Source: Oceanotoga teriensis
GTDB taxonomy: Bacteria > Thermotogota > Thermotogae > Petrotogales > Petrotogaceae
Direction: 5' to 3'
Assembly (NCBI RefSeq): GCF_003148465.1
Contig: NZ_QGGI01000011.1
Coordinates: 31,347-95,346 of the forward strand
Length of the DNA: 64,000 bases
A program made the position numbers and the translations under genes. This document shows, piece by piece, positions 44,062 through 53,872 of the stretch; position 1 is the stretch's first letter, and every line of letters starts with the position of its first letter. Under the pieces are notes generated by a model. That model was not told where the DNA came from, made no database searches, and saw only the letters and a list, made by a program, of their open reading frames with translations.

Positions 44062-45324
44062 TTAATTATTTTTTATGAATTTAAAAATCGTGTCTTCTCC
44101 ATTTAAAAAATCATTTAAAGACATTTTTATTTCTATATCAGGATATATTGAATCGGGATCATCATTTAGAAATTTAAAATATTTTGTGGAATAAAATATT
44201 TTATACTTTGTGTTTGGAAGTTCAAAACTTTTTATTTCTCCAAAATGATTAGGTTTTCCAGATGTTGCAACTCCAATTATTTTAGCATTAGCATATTTTT
44301 TAAAATCTAAAGTATTTATAATTGCTGATGAGAAAGTCCTTCTGCCAATTACAACATATACATTGTCTTTTAATTTATCGAAGTCTCCAATTATTTTAGC
44401 TAAATTTGTTCCCATAGAAGAGCTACCACCTGGATTATTTCTCATATCTATCACAAATTTTTCTACATCGTTTTCTTGTATAATATCTAACATATTACCC
44501 ACAATTTTTTCAAATGAAGGTAATTGTTCTCTATTAATTCTTGGATCTGGATATTTATCATATACTTCAACGCTATAACATTGATTATAAACAAAATACA
44601 TTATTTTAGAGTCTTCAAAATAAATATAATCAAAAAAAGAATTATTATATTTATTTAAAAAATTTGGTTTATATTTTATAATTGAATATTGAATATTTTT
44701 TCTATTAGATATTTTTTCGGAAAGTATTTTTTTTAAAATTAATTCCCCGTTTTTTTCAAATAAAAAAAATGTTTTATCTTTATTTTCGATTATATTTAAA
44801 TATTTTAATTTGTCTGGAAAAATAATATTTTGGGGCAATGCTTTTATTAAAGCGGCTTCATTTTCATGTGGGATTATTTTTGAAAGTTGATTTTTTATAT
44901 AATCAATTGAAAATCCATTTATAGCTATGAGTTTAGAACCTATTATATCTTCATACTCTTTTGAAGAGTCAACAACAATAAATCCTTCTTCGAACTCCAT
45001 TATATCAAAAGGGTAAAAGGAATCAAATTCATTTGAATAAGAATAAGATATTCCTGTATGAGCATCACCTATTTTTGTGAATAGAATGTCTAAAGAAAGT
45101 AAAACATCTTTATTATTCATTTTATTTATATTTGAAGATAATTCATCTATGTAAGAATTAAATTCTTTTTCACTTATTTTATAAAAAAGATTTTTATGTA
45201 GTTTTGGAAGCTCTGTTTTTAAATAATTTAAATCTTCAATCCATTTTTCATTTTCTAAACTATTTGTAAAAGATATGACTGTTATCAATAGTGTAAATAG
45301 TGTGATTAAAATTTTTTGTTTCAA
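44062..45324 (-). CDS. Exported S41-family (C-terminal processing) peptidase
   Basis: 420 residues. Signal peptide at 1-20 (ILITLFTLLITVISF). PDZ-like part at about 105-160 (IGSKLIAINGFSIDYI), then the S41 core: FVIDMRNNPGGSSSMG (about 285), VYVVIGRRTFSSAI with the candidate nucleophilic Ser (about 323) and the later GVATSGKPNHFG. This is the tail-specific protease fold, acting in the periplasm. I cannot assign the general-base residue by eye, and related inactive members exist. GGGAGGAG precedes the ATG. Stands alone with its own terminator. Confidence 0.8.
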   Translation of the reverse strand: MKQKILITLFTLLITVISFTNSLENEKWIEDLNYLKTELPKLHKNLFYKISEKEFNSYIDELSSNINKMNNKDVLLSLDILFTKIGDAHTGISYSYSNEFDSFYPFDIMEFEEGFIVVDSSKEYEDIIGSKLIAINGFSIDYIKNQLSKIIPHENEAALIKALPQNIIFPDKLKYLNIIENKDKTFFLFEKNGELILKKILSEKISNRKNIQYSIIKYKPNFLNKYNNSFFDYIYFEDSKIMYFVYNQCYSVEVYDKYPDPRINREQLPSFEKIVGNMLDIIQENDVEKFVIDMRNNPGGSSSMGTNLAKIIGDFDKLKDNVYVVIGRRTFSSAIINTLDFKKYANAKIIGVATSGKPNHFGEIKSFELPNTKYKIFYSTKYFKFLNDDPDSIYPDIEIKMSLNDFLNGEDTIFKFIKNN

Positions 45325-45435
45325 TTAAATCTCCTCCCTGTTTTGTAATACATTACTATAACACTATTATACAATATAATTAGTTTTTTATAATAACAAA
45401 AAGTTAAAATAATATTTCTAAAATGTTTTGTTATT

Positions 45436-45463
45436 TTGAATAATAAGAGATATTTGTTATAAT
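45436..45463 (+). promoter_or_regulatory. Promoter of the tldD-tldE operon
   Basis: TTGAAT (45436-45441), 16-base spacer, TATAAT (45458-45463), about 25 bases before the ribosome binding site. Good sigma-70 match. Confidence 0.65.
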
Positions 45464-45494
45464 AAAATAAAAAAGATATAAAGGAAGTGATTTT

Positions 45495-46913
45495 TTGAGA
45501 GTTTTATTTTCAAATTATTTGGATGATCAGATTGAAAAATTAAAAGAAATATTGGATATTTTAAATAAAAAATATAAATATGCATCTGTTCTTGGAAATG
45601 ATATTAAAGGTAAGAATTTTACTTTCAGTAAAACGGGTTTTGATATAAGTGATTCAAATTGGAATGAAAGAGGATTTGTTTTTCGTGTATATAATGGGAG
45701 TTTTTATACAGAAGTTTCAATCAATAATTTAGATAAACATGTTTATGAAATAATAGGTATTATAGATAGAGAATTGGTATATGCACGAGAGTTTTCAAAA
45801 GGATTTCAAGTTAATAATTATCCACTTATTAATGAAGAGTATTTGAAAAAAGACTTTTTTGATGAAGTTTCTTCAAGTTTTTTAAAAAAAGAGGAAGAAA
45901 TTTTAAAAAGATTTAAGTCTATTTATGAAAAGTCTTTTAATAAATCTAAAAATTTAATAGATATGACTATAAATGTTGAATGGGTAAGAAACTCTAAGCT
46001 TTTTTTATCTGATAAGAAATTTTTAAAACAATCTTATATTTGGAGCCAAGGTTATCAAATACCTGTTATGAAAAAAGGTGAAGATATAAAAGTAGCTTAT
46101 TATGGATATTCTGGTCAAAAAGGTTTAGAAATTGTTTCTGAAATGGAAAATGATTTAGATTATTGTTTAAATCATACAGAAAGTATTCTAAATTCTAAAA
46201 AAATAGAACCTGGAATTTATGAAGTCATATGTTCTCCTGAGATATCAGGTTTGATAGCTCATGAAGCTTTTGGTCATGGTGTTGAAATGGATATGTTTGT
46301 AAAAAAGAGAGCAAAAGCTTCGGAATATATTAATAAATATGTGGCTTCAAATATTGTGAATATGTATGATGGTGTTAAATCTGTAAAGCAAGTGTCTTCT
46401 TATTTGTTTGATGATGAAGGTGTTTTGGGAAATGATACAAAAATAATAGATAATGGAGTTTTGAAAAATGGGATTTCTGATCAATTAACTGCTTTGAAAC
46501 TTAATACTTTATCAACCGGAAATGGAAAAAGAGAAAGTTATAAAAGAAAAGCTTATTCAAGGATGACTAATACATTTTTTTCATCTGGCAAAGATACACT
46601 TGAAAATATGATCAAAAGTATAAAAAAAGGTTATTTATTATTAGATGAAATTAGTGGAATGGAAGATCCAAAAAATTGGGGAATACAATGTATGTTACTT
46701 TCGGCACAAGAAATAAAAGATGGTGAATTAACTGATAATTTTTATTCTCCAGTTATTATAAGTGGATATGTCCCAGAACTTTTAAAAAATATAACTATGA
46801 TTTCAAAAGATTTTGATATGTTTGGAACTGGATATTGTGGTAAAGGTTATAAAGAAAGAGTTAAAGTTTCGTCTGGTGGACCTTATATAAAAACGAAGGT
46901 GAGATTAGGATGA
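45495..46913 (+). CDS. tldD: TldD-type metalloprotease subunit
   Basis: 472 residues. Carries HEAFGHGVE (HExxxH, about 255-263), the zinc motif of the TldD catalytic subunit, and a following SYLFDDEGV and MEDPKNWGIQ stretch, both usual in TldD. With TldE it forms a complex that degrades small unfolded peptides and in some bacteria matures microcins or other peptide products. TTG start behind AAGGAAG. The tldE gene follows with ATGA overlap. Confidence 0.88.
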   Translation: MRVLFSNYLDDQIEKLKEILDILNKKYKYASVLGNDIKGKNFTFSKTGFDISDSNWNERGFVFRVYNGSFYTEVSINNLDKHVYEIIGIIDRELVYAREFSKGFQVNNYPLINEEYLKKDFFDEVSSSFLKKEEEILKRFKSIYEKSFNKSKNLIDMTINVEWVRNSKLFLSDKKFLKQSYIWSQGYQIPVMKKGEDIKVAYYGYSGQKGLEIVSEMENDLDYCLNHTESILNSKKIEPGIYEVICSPEISGLIAHEAFGHGVEMDMFVKKRAKASEYINKYVASNIVNMYDGVKSVKQVSSYLFDDEGVLGNDTKIIDNGVLKNGISDQLTALKLNTLSTGNGKRESYKRKAYSRMTNTFFSSGKDTLENMIKSIKKGYLLLDEISGMEDPKNWGIQCMLLSAQEIKDGELTDNFYSPVIISGYVPELLKNITMISKDFDMFGTGYCGKGYKERVKVSSGGPYIKTKVRLG

Positions 46914-48181
46914 TAGAAAAACTAAAAAATATTTTAGCTAAAAAGAATGTGGAAAATTGGAAGTTAAATGTTTATAAAGAAGATTCGAGAGAATTTTTTT
47001 TCTTAGAGAAAAATATGGATATGAACAGAAGAGTTGTTTTTGAAGAATATACTTTGACTATATATAAGTATTTGGAAGGTAAAAAATTATCTTTTGTTTC
47101 TTTTAATATAGAGCCTACAATGAATGAAAAAGAAATAGAGGAACTTTTGAACAATGAGATAAATAATTTGAAGTATGTTGAAAATGATTATTTTCCTTTG
47201 ATTGAAAATAATAAAGGGAATTTTAATAATGGAAAAATAGTTGATTTTAATGATATTTTAAAAAAAATTTATGATGAAATTTATATTGATTATGAAGATA
47301 TAAATTTCTTTATTAATTCATCTGAAATATTTATAAAAAATGTAGAAGAAAGAGTTATTAATTCTAAAGGGGTTGAATTGAGTTCTTTAAACTCAATAAT
47401 ACAAATAGATTATGTTATTACATATAAAGGTGATGAAGAAGTAGAAATAAATGATTTCATAGAATTTTCTGATTATAAAGAGGGATTTATAAGTAATAGA
47501 ATTAAAGATAAAATTTTAAATGCTAAATCAAGATCTCATTGTAAAAATATAGTATCTATAAATAATGTTCCAGTGATTATAAATGAAAATGATGTAAAGG
47601 AATTTTTTGAATATTATATTCAAAAATGTTCAGCAGATTATATATATAAAGATTATTCTAATTATAAAATAAATGATTTTGTACAAAAAACAAGTGAAAA
47701 AGGTGATTTGATTAATTTAAATTTAATTTCTGATATGAAAAATTCAACTTTTTCAAATAATTTTGATGAAGATGGAGTTCTCTTTGAAGATAAAAACATT
47801 ATAAATGAGGGAAAATTGATAAATATATGGGGAGATAGTAGATATTCTTATTATTTAGGAATAGAACCAACTGGATTTGCATATAATTTTGAAGTTAAAG
47901 GTGGAAAATATAATAATATAGATCTTAGAAAGTCTAATTATATTGAAATAATGGAATTTTCAGATTTTCAAGTAGATTATATCACTGGTGATTTTGGTGG
48001 AGAAATAAGACTTGCAAGGTATTTTGATGGTTCTTCAATATTAGCATTTTCTGGAGGATCGATATCTGGAAATGTGAAAGAAAACGAAAGTACTTTTAAT
48101 TTTTCTAAAGAAGTTAATCAACTTAATAATTTTATAGGTCCTAAATCATTAAAATTATTTAATGTTAATATAAGTTTTTAA
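46910..48181 (+). CDS. tldE: TldE/PmbA-type protease subunit
   Basis: 423 residues, no HExxxH, as expected for the non-metal subunit. The C-terminal PmbA part shows GVLFEDKNIINEGKL, YLGIEPTGFAYNF and VDYITGDFGGEIRLARYFDG, which is shared with TldE proteins. It joins TldD to enclose the active site in a chamber. The ATG overlaps the tldD stop, so the two are made together. No peptide precursor gene is visible next to the pair. Confidence 0.85.
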   Translation: MIEKLKNILAKKNVENWKLNVYKEDSREFFFLEKNMDMNRRVVFEEYTLTIYKYLEGKKLSFVSFNIEPTMNEKEIEELLNNEINNLKYVENDYFPLIENNKGNFNNGKIVDFNDILKKIYDEIYIDYEDINFFINSSEIFIKNVEERVINSKGVELSSLNSIIQIDYVITYKGDEEVEINDFIEFSDYKEGFISNRIKDKILNAKSRSHCKNIVSINNVPVIINENDVKEFFEYYIQKCSADYIYKDYSNYKINDFVQKTSEKGDLINLNLISDMKNSTFSNNFDEDGVLFEDKNIINEGKLINIWGDSRYSYYLGIEPTGFAYNFEVKGGKYNNIDLRKSNYIEIMEFSDFQVDYITGDFGGEIRLARYFDGSSILAFSGGSISGNVKENESTFNFSKEVNQLNNFIGPKSLKLFNVNISF

Positions 48182-48183
48182 AC

Positions 48184-48218
48184 AGGCGGATTGTTTTGTA
48201 CAATACGCCTTATTTTTT
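48184..48218 (+). terminator. Terminator of tldD-tldE
   Basis: AGGCG(G)ATTGT (48184-48194) with ACAAT(A)CGCCT (48200-48210), one mismatch in the stem, then TATTTTTT. Confidence 0.75.
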
Positions 48219-48252
48219 AAATATATAACATTTAAGTTCAAAAGAGTTAATT

Positions 48253-48281
48253 TTGTAACATAAAGTCATTAAAAATATTAT
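48253..48281 (+). promoter_or_regulatory. Promoter of the GGDEF gene
   Basis: TTGTAA (48253-48258), 17-base spacer, TATTAT (48276-48281), 40 bases before the ATG. Confidence 0.5.
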
Positions 48282-48320
48282 AAAATTAAAATAATAACTT
48301 TTTATGCCGGAGGTTTTAAA

Positions 48321-49805
48321 ATGAAATGGAGATATACTTTGGTAATTTTAATTTTTATTCTTTTTTTAATATCTTCTTTTAATAATTATTTAAATACTAA
48401 AGATATTGTTATTTCTGAATTTAATACTCAAAAAAGAATAGTTGAAACAAATTTAAAGGATATTATAAAATATGCTAATATATCAGCAAAAGTTACAGAA
48501 AAAACATTAAATGAATCGATGAAAAAAAATTCTAATTATTTGGTGGATTTATATAGAGATAATCCTAATATTTTGGATTGGAATAATGAAGAAATAAAAG
48601 ATTATATTGGAGACTTTGATTTTTATATCATCGATGAAAATCTTGAAATTATTAATTCCTCAGTTGAAAAAGATATAGGTCTTAATTTTTCTAAATATAA
48701 AGCTTTTTCGAACCTTCTTAGAGAAAGAATGGAGTCTGGAATTTTTGTAACTGATAGACTTGATTTATCCATAAAAGATAAAATATTGAGAAAATACAGT
48801 TATTTGGGTACTTATGATAAAAAGTATTTGATTGAATTGAGCATAAATATTTTTGAAAAGTATCCGGAATTTAAAGATATGGATATTTTTTCAACTATTG
48901 AGAAACTTAAAGATGATTATAATGTTGTTAAAAATATAAATATATATAGAATAAATGAAGATGGAACAGATGCAGGGATTTTACAAACTACAAATAAAGA
49001 TATTGAAAATTATAATACTAATATAAATATTGATATTTTATCAAGTATATTTGAGGTTGTAAAAACTAAAAAAGAAGTCATACATAGTATTGAAGAAGAT
49101 AAAAAAGTTCTACGTGAACATAAGTTTATACCAATATTTAATTATAATGAAACAGAGTTTGATTGGTGGAATTCTTATATTATAGAGTTGGTCTATGATG
49201 AAATGAAGCTTAATTTTAAAATAAATGATTTAAAAAAGAGATATGTATTAGATATACTTGTAATATCTGTATTATTCATGTTTTTTTCTTATATGATATA
49301 TAGACTTATGGAAAAACTCGAATCTTTGGCATATACTGATCATTTAACAGAACTTCCTAATAGAAAAATGTTTGAAAAAAAATTTGAATATTATAAAAAG
49401 GAAATCAAAAGAAATAGAGAAAATATGGCAATTTTATTTCTTGATCTAAATAATTTTAAAGATATAAATGATAATTATGGACATGAAATTGGTGATAAAA
49501 TATTAAAACTTGTTGGACAGAGATTGATGCATGGTTTTAAAGAGGAAGATTTTGTTGCAAGACTTGGTGGAGATGAGTTTATTGTTATATTAAAAAATTT
49601 TGATGAAAGTAATAAAGATATTATGAGAGAAAAAATAAAAAATATGTTTAAGAATCCTATAAAGCTAAAAGATAAATTCTTTGATATATCTACAAGTGTT
49701 GGTATAGCTTATTATCCAGAAGATGGCCAAACAATAAAAGAATTATTAAAAAAATCAGATTTTGATATGTATAAAGATAAGAATACAAATAAAGATAAAC
49801 AATAG
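48321..49805 (+). CDS. Membrane-bound diguanylate cyclase with Cache-like sensor
   Basis: 494 residues. TM1 at about 6-24, extracytoplasmic sensor of about 275 residues (Cache-like: FDFYIIDENLEIINSS), TM2 at about 310-328, then a GGDEF domain. The catalytic motif reads RLGGDEF (about 413), with TDHLTELPNRKMFE and FLDLNNFKDINDNYGH before it, so it should make cyclic di-GMP. The inhibitory I-site is KEED rather than RxxD, so product inhibition may be weak. It may be the counterpart of the HD-GYP protein at 28035. GGAGG precedes the ATG; xpt follows after 14 bases. Confidence 0.88.
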   Translation: MKWRYTLVILIFILFLISSFNNYLNTKDIVISEFNTQKRIVETNLKDIIKYANISAKVTEKTLNESMKKNSNYLVDLYRDNPNILDWNNEEIKDYIGDFDFYIIDENLEIINSSVEKDIGLNFSKYKAFSNLLRERMESGIFVTDRLDLSIKDKILRKYSYLGTYDKKYLIELSINIFEKYPEFKDMDIFSTIEKLKDDYNVVKNINIYRINEDGTDAGILQTTNKDIENYNTNINIDILSSIFEVVKTKKEVIHSIEEDKKVLREHKFIPIFNYNETEFDWWNSYIIELVYDEMKLNFKINDLKKRYVLDILVISVLFMFFSYMIYRLMEKLESLAYTDHLTELPNRKMFEKKFEYYKKEIKRNRENMAILFLDLNNFKDINDNYGHEIGDKILKLVGQRLMHGFKEEDFVARLGGDEFIVILKNFDESNKDIMREKIKNMFKNPIKLKDKFFDISTSVGIAYYPEDGQTIKELLKKSDFDMYKDKNTNKDKQ

Positions 49806-49819
49806 TATGGAGGAATTAA

Positions 49820-50386
49820 ATGCAGTTATTAAAAGAAAGAATAATTAAAGATGGATTTGTAGGTGAAGGAAATATTTTGAAGGTAGATTCTTTTTTAAAT
49901 CATCAAATTGATGTGGAACTTTTGAGTGAAATAGGAAAAGAATTTTTTAAATTATTTAAAAAACAAAAAATCGATAAAATTTTGACAATAGAGGCATCTG
50001 GTATAGCCATAGGTTCTTTTGTTGCAAAAGAATTTGGAGTTCCTTTAGTCTTTGCAAAAAAAACTGAATCAAGAAATTTAGATAAAGAAACTTTCGAATC
50101 TAAAGTATTTTCTTATACAAAATCAAAAGAATATATTATAAGAGTTTCTAAAAAATATTTAAAAGAAGATGAAAATGTATTAATTATAGATGATTTTCTC
50201 GCTATGGGAAAAGCAGCTTTAGGGTTAATAGATATTGTAAAACAATCAAATTCAAATTTATCTGGGGTTGGAATAGTTATAGAAAAAGGATTTCAACCTG
50301 GTGGTAAAAAGCTTAGAGAATTAGGTATAAATTTAAAGTCTTTAGCTGTAATAGATAGCTTGGATGGAGAAGTTAAGTTTAGATGA
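49820..50386 (+). CDS. xpt: Xanthine phosphoribosyltransferase
   Basis: 188 residues. Salvages xanthine to XMP with PRPP. Typical Xpt features: [12 protein letters not shown] start, [17 protein letters not shown] (about 57-66), [11 protein letters not shown] and the PRPP loop [14 protein letters not shown] (about 120-133). GGAGG precedes the ATG. Not preceded by a purine riboswitch, as it often is in Firmicutes; here it follows the GGDEF gene and its end overlaps the CPBP protease gene by four bases. Confidence 0.93.
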   Translation: MQLLKERIIKDGFVGEGNILKVDSFLNHQIDVELLSEIGKEFFKLFKKQKIDKILTIEASGIAIGSFVAKEFGVPLVFAKKTESRNLDKETFESKVFSYTKSKEYIIRVSKKYLKEDENVLIIDDFLAMGKAALGLIDIVKQSNSNLSGVGIVIEKGFQPGGKKLRELGINLKSLAVIDSLDGEVKFR

Positions 50387-51063
50387 GGGATATAATTTCT
50401 TTAAGTGTCTTTATTATGTATTTTTTTTTCATACATAAAATTTCAAATTATTTATTGAATAAATTTAAAATGACGGTTTTTAAAGTTAAAACCGTCATTT
50501 TTCCATTGGAGATGATAATATTATTTTTTATAATATTTTTAAGTCCACTATCATTTCAAGAAGCGGGTTTTGTTGCAGGTAATATTGATTATGGAATTAA
50601 ATTTATTGTTTATTTAGGAATACCTTTAATTGTTATATCCTCTTCATCTGCAATTTTTTTAAAAAAAGAAGATTTTTATCATATTAGGTATTTTAATTTT
50701 GAGGATAAATGGATGTTTATTTATTTATTTTTTATAGTTGGAATAGTTGAAGAAACTATATTTAGAGGCTTTTTACAAAGTTATATTTCATTGTACATTA
50801 AAGGAAATTTTTTTATTTTAGAATATTCTACTATTTTAGCATCTTTTATTTTTATGTTTTTTCATTTATTTAATGTTTTTTTTAAACAAGAATCAATTAA
50901 AGCTTTCCTCAGTATGATGCCTTCAAGATTGATAGCTTCTTTAATTCTTGGGTATGGGTTTCAAATTTCTGAAAGTATTTTATACACTATTATTGTTCAT
51001 AATTTGATAGATGGCATTAATATAATGGCTGTTTATTTAAAGAAGAAAAAATTATTTAAATGA
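50383..51063 (+). CDS. CPBP-family intramembrane metalloprotease
   Basis: 226 residues, about six membrane segments. The CAAX-protease/bacteriocin-processing (Abi) motifs are in order: [10 protein letters not shown] (EExxxR, about 124-133), FIFMFFHLF (about 160) and IIVHNLIDG (HxxxD type, about 206). Roles in the family range from prenyl-protein processing to bacteriocin self-immunity; none can be assigned. ATGA overlap with xpt. Its end overlaps the convergent kinase gene by eight bases, so no terminator fits between them. Confidence 0.82.
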   Translation: MRDIISLSVFIMYFFFIHKISNYLLNKFKMTVFKVKTVIFPLEMIILFFIIFLSPLSFQEAGFVAGNIDYGIKFIVYLGIPLIVISSSSAIFLKKEDFYHIRYFNFEDKWMFIYLFFIVGIVEETIFRGFLQSYISLYIKGNFFILEYSTILASFIFMFFHLFNVFFKQESIKAFLSMMPSRLIASLILGYGFQISESILYTIIVHNLIDGINIMAVYLKKKKLFK

Positions 51064-52558
51064 ATTTATTTAAATATATTTTGAATATAGTTCCTTTGGG
51101 ACTATTATCAAATACTTTTATCTTTCCATTTAATATTTTTATATAGTTATTTACTATAGATAAACCTAATCCAGTTCCTTTATTTATTCTTGTATCAGTT
51201 TGATCCACTTGATAGAATTTATCAAAAATAAGTGATTTGTATTTATCAGGAATACCAATACCAGTATCTATAATTTCTATTGTATATGAATCTTCATTTT
51301 TAGAAGTCAAGATTTTTATAGATCCTTCAGGAGTAAATTTTATTGCATTATCTATTATATTGTTCAGTATTATTATGAGTTTAGGTTTATCTATTCTTAT
51401 TTTAATATTTTCTGTATTTTTTAAATCTAATTTTAAAGAAATATTTTTTTCATATGTTTTTGAATCGAATTTTTCAAAACTTTCTTCTATTATTTTATTG
51501 AGTTCATGAAATTCTAAATTTAATTTTGTATATTCACCTTCGATTTTGGAAGTTAATAAAATATTAGATACTTGTTCTAATAGATATTCTGATGAATTAT
51601 AAGCTATATCAATAAATTTTTTTTGTTTTTCATCGAGTTCTGTTTCTTTAACTATATCTAAAGCTCCTATAATACCAGTTAAAGGAGTTTTTATTTCATG
51701 ACTTACCACAGAAAGAAAACCCATTTTTGCTTTTAGTGTTTCTTCTGAAAGCTTTTTTGTTTTGGCAATATTCTCATATATTTCCATTTCTTTATTTATA
51801 TTTATTGCCACCATATAAATTTTATTTTGATCTAAATCATTGAACCAGTTCCACGCCAACCAAATTTCATAATTATCTTTTGAAATTAATCTATTTCTAA
51901 AACTAAAGTTTCTACTTATTCTATTTTTATCTATACTAAAAAAAATTTTTTTGCTTATTTCAAAATCTTTTTCTGAAACAAAATCTAAGAGATTCTGCCC
52001 AATCATTTCTTTCCTATCATATCCAAGATGTAGTTTACAAGATTTTGATACTTCTAAGATTTTTCCAGTATTTTCAACAGTTATATTAAAATCATTAGAA
52101 ATACTGTACAATATATGTTTGAGTTTTTCATCCATATATTCATAATGTTTTATTTTTTCATTTTTGGATTTCTCTAAAAGAATTTCTAAGGATGTTTTAA
52201 ATAAATTTAAAAGTTCAATATCATAATCATTAAAGACTTTTTTAGATTCTTCTGATATACAAAAGGCTATACCACCAATATTTTTATTATTTACTATTAT
52301 ATTTATATAAACTGTTTTATTATTATTTTCAGCCATATTTTTAATTACTTCAATTTTTTTACTTTGAGGACCTATATTATCAAGAATTTTATATTTCCCT
52401 TCAATGATTTCAAAAACTAAACCATAATCAGATTTTTCAAATTCTTCAGATAATATTTTAAAAGATTTTTTTAATAAAGAAGATTTATCGGTTATATAAT
52501 TAAATTTTTTTAATTCATTTAATATGAAGTTTATTTTTTCTACTAAGTTTTTTTTCAT
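51056..52558 (-). CDS. Histidine kinase with GAF-like and PAS domains
   Basis: 500 residues, cytosolic. N-terminal GAF-like domain to about 130, PAS domain at about 150-265 (LGYDRKEMIGQNLLDFVS), HisKA with VVSHEIKTPLTGIIGALD (phospho-His about 290), and HATPase with NIIDNAIKFTPEG, DTGIGIP and GTGLGLSIV. No receiver domain. Eight bases behind a CheX gene in a minus-strand unit RR-CheX-CheX-kinase, so the response regulator at 53494 is its probable partner and the CheX proteins the probable phosphatases. AGGTGA precedes the ATG. Confidence 0.88.
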   Translation of the reverse strand: MKKNLVEKINFILNELKKFNYITDKSSLLKKSFKILSEEFEKSDYGLVFEIIEGKYKILDNIGPQSKKIEVIKNMAENNNKTVYINIIVNNKNIGGIAFCISEESKKVFNDYDIELLNLFKTSLEILLEKSKNEKIKHYEYMDEKLKHILYSISNDFNITVENTGKILEVSKSCKLHLGYDRKEMIGQNLLDFVSEKDFEISKKIFFSIDKNRISRNFSFRNRLISKDNYEIWLAWNWFNDLDQNKIYMVAININKEMEIYENIAKTKKLSEETLKAKMGFLSVVSHEIKTPLTGIIGALDIVKETELDEKQKKFIDIAYNSSEYLLEQVSNILLTSKIEGEYTKLNLEFHELNKIIEESFEKFDSKTYEKNISLKLDLKNTENIKIRIDKPKLIIILNNIIDNAIKFTPEGSIKILTSKNEDSYTIEIIDTGIGIPDKYKSLIFDKFYQVDQTDTRINKGTGLGLSIVNNYIKILNGKIKVFDNSPKGTIFKIYLNKFI

Positions 52559-52566
52559 TAAATCAC

Positions 52567-53007
52567 CTATCTTAAACTCAAACTCAATACAGCCTCGGAA
52601 CCTTCAGTAGAAAAGTATATTCTTTTAGTTTCAAAATTATTCAGTATAGCTTTTATATTTTTTCCCGTTGCTGAAATTGGAGGCGTAAGTTCTGAATCAT
52701 TCAAATTTGAAAGAATTAAGAAATTTCCTGAAACCATATTTAAAAATTCACTTATAGCAGACATTGTCATATAATCGGATCTCATACTCTCATCTGGAAT
52801 CATAGATTCTGAAAAATAATCTAAAGTTTTTTCATCGAGTTCTAAAGTTATTATACCATTAGTTTTTCCAGCTATTCCAACTATTATAAAATTATCACTT
52901 TCTATTGTATGATAACTTGATTTAGAAAAAACAGGGTTTGATATATTTAACCCTATTAAATCAGTATTTTTTTCCAAAGATTTATATAAATTTTTTATAT
53001 AGTCCAT
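52567..53007 (-). CDS. cheX: CheX-like phosphatase (second of a pair)
   Basis: 146 residues. CheX/CheC-type fold; the catalytic helix reads ISEFLNMVSGNFL (E-x-x-N motif, about 85-97), followed by LTPP. CheX dephosphorylates CheY-P and dimerises. Its ATG overlaps the stop of the preceding cheX by one base. GGAGGAAT lies before it. Two CheX in a row, next to a single-domain response regulator, suggest a dedicated phospho-signal that is switched off fast. Could also act as CheX heterodimer with the neighbour. Confidence 0.8.
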   Translation of the reverse strand: MDYIKNLYKSLEKNTDLIGLNISNPVFSKSSYHTIESDNFIIVGIAGKTNGIITLELDEKTLDYFSESMIPDESMRSDYMTMSAISEFLNMVSGNFLILSNLNDSELTPPISATGKNIKAILNNFETKRIYFSTEGSEAVLSLSLR

Positions 53008-53492
53008 TAAAATTCCTCCTTAATGGATATATTTAGTACTATCGATCCATTGTCAGTTTTGAATATAGATCTATAATTACTTTGATTGAAATTAAATATT
53101 TTCATAGTTTCACCATACATTACTCCAGGTGGAGAAAGTCTTAAATCATATCCTTTATTTTTATTATTAATTATAGTTATTGCATTTCCAGCGATCATAT
53201 TACCAAATTCTGAAATCATGAATAATACTTCATCATCTACATTAGATATATTTTCTTCATTAATTATTTCATACATTTTGAAAACTACTTTTTTATCAAA
53301 AGATATAGTCATATTACCAGAAAATTTCCCAGCAAAACCTACATTTACAGTAACTTTTTCAGATGAATCATAATCATGATCATCATTATTTTTTAATCCA
53401 AGTAATTCAGGAAATTTTTCCATATATTCATTATAAGTATTTGCAAGACCATTTATGAAATGTATTAAAAAGCTTTTCTCAATGTTTTCCAT
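53007..53492 (-). CDS. cheX: CheX-like phosphatase (first of a pair)
   Basis: 161 residues, same family as the following gene: MISEFGNMIAGNAI carries the E-x-x-N pair (about 93-106), and LRLSPPGVMYG the usual PP turn. One base separates it from the response regulator gene, which lies upstream in the same unit. An acidic NNDDHDYDSSEK insert near 34-45 is particular to this copy. Dephosphorylation of the adjacent regulator is the most likely role. Confidence 0.8.
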   Translation of the reverse strand: MENIEKSFLIHFINGLANTYNEYMEKFPELLGLKNNDDHDYDSSEKVTVNVGFAGKFSGNMTISFDKKVVFKMYEIINEENISNVDDEVLFMISEFGNMIAGNAITIINNKNKGYDLRLSPPGVMYGETMKIFNFNQSNYRSIFKTDNGSIVLNISIKEEF

Positions 53493-53493
53493 A

Positions 53494-53850
53494 TTATCCC
53501 TCTTCCATTATTTTTTTTATTTTTTCTGTGATAATGGGTTTCAAAATATAACCATTACATCCAATTTCTAAAACTTCTTTTTTTATTGTTTCATCATCAA
53601 TAGCTGACATTACATATACCTTACAATTTTTTTTGATTTTATTGATTTCTTTTAATAGATCTATACCATTTAATTCTGGAAGCATGAGATCTAAAAAAAC
53701 TTTATCAAATTCTTTGTTTAATAAAGATTTTTTGTATTCTAATAACCCTTCTTCGCCATCTTTTGCAATTGTAACATTAGAGAATTTTTTTAGAATTTCA
53801 TTTATTATTTCTATAGCAATAGGATCATCTTCAACTACTAAAATATTCAT
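53494..53850 (-). CDS. CheY-like single-domain response regulator
   Basis: 118 residues, receiver domain only. VVEDDP (acidic pocket), FLDLMLPE with the phospho-acceptor Asp (about 54), VMSAID (Ser/Thr switch) and LKPI with the conserved Lys (about 104). First gene of the minus-strand unit with two CheX genes and a histidine kinase. AAGGTGA precedes the ATG. With no output domain it must act by binding another protein, as CheY does at the flagellar motor. Confidence 0.88.
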   Translation of the reverse strand: MNILVVEDDPIAIEIINEILKKFSNVTIAKDGEEGLLEYKKSLLNKEFDKVFLDLMLPELNGIDLLKEINKIKKNCKVYVMSAIDDETIKKEVLEIGCNGYILKPIITEKIKKIMEEG

Positions 53851-53872
53851 TCTATCACCTTCTTTTTTAGAC

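Noticed and set aside
49806..49819. Purine riboswitch before xpt
   Set aside because: Only 14 bases separate xpt from the GGDEF gene; no room for an aptamer.
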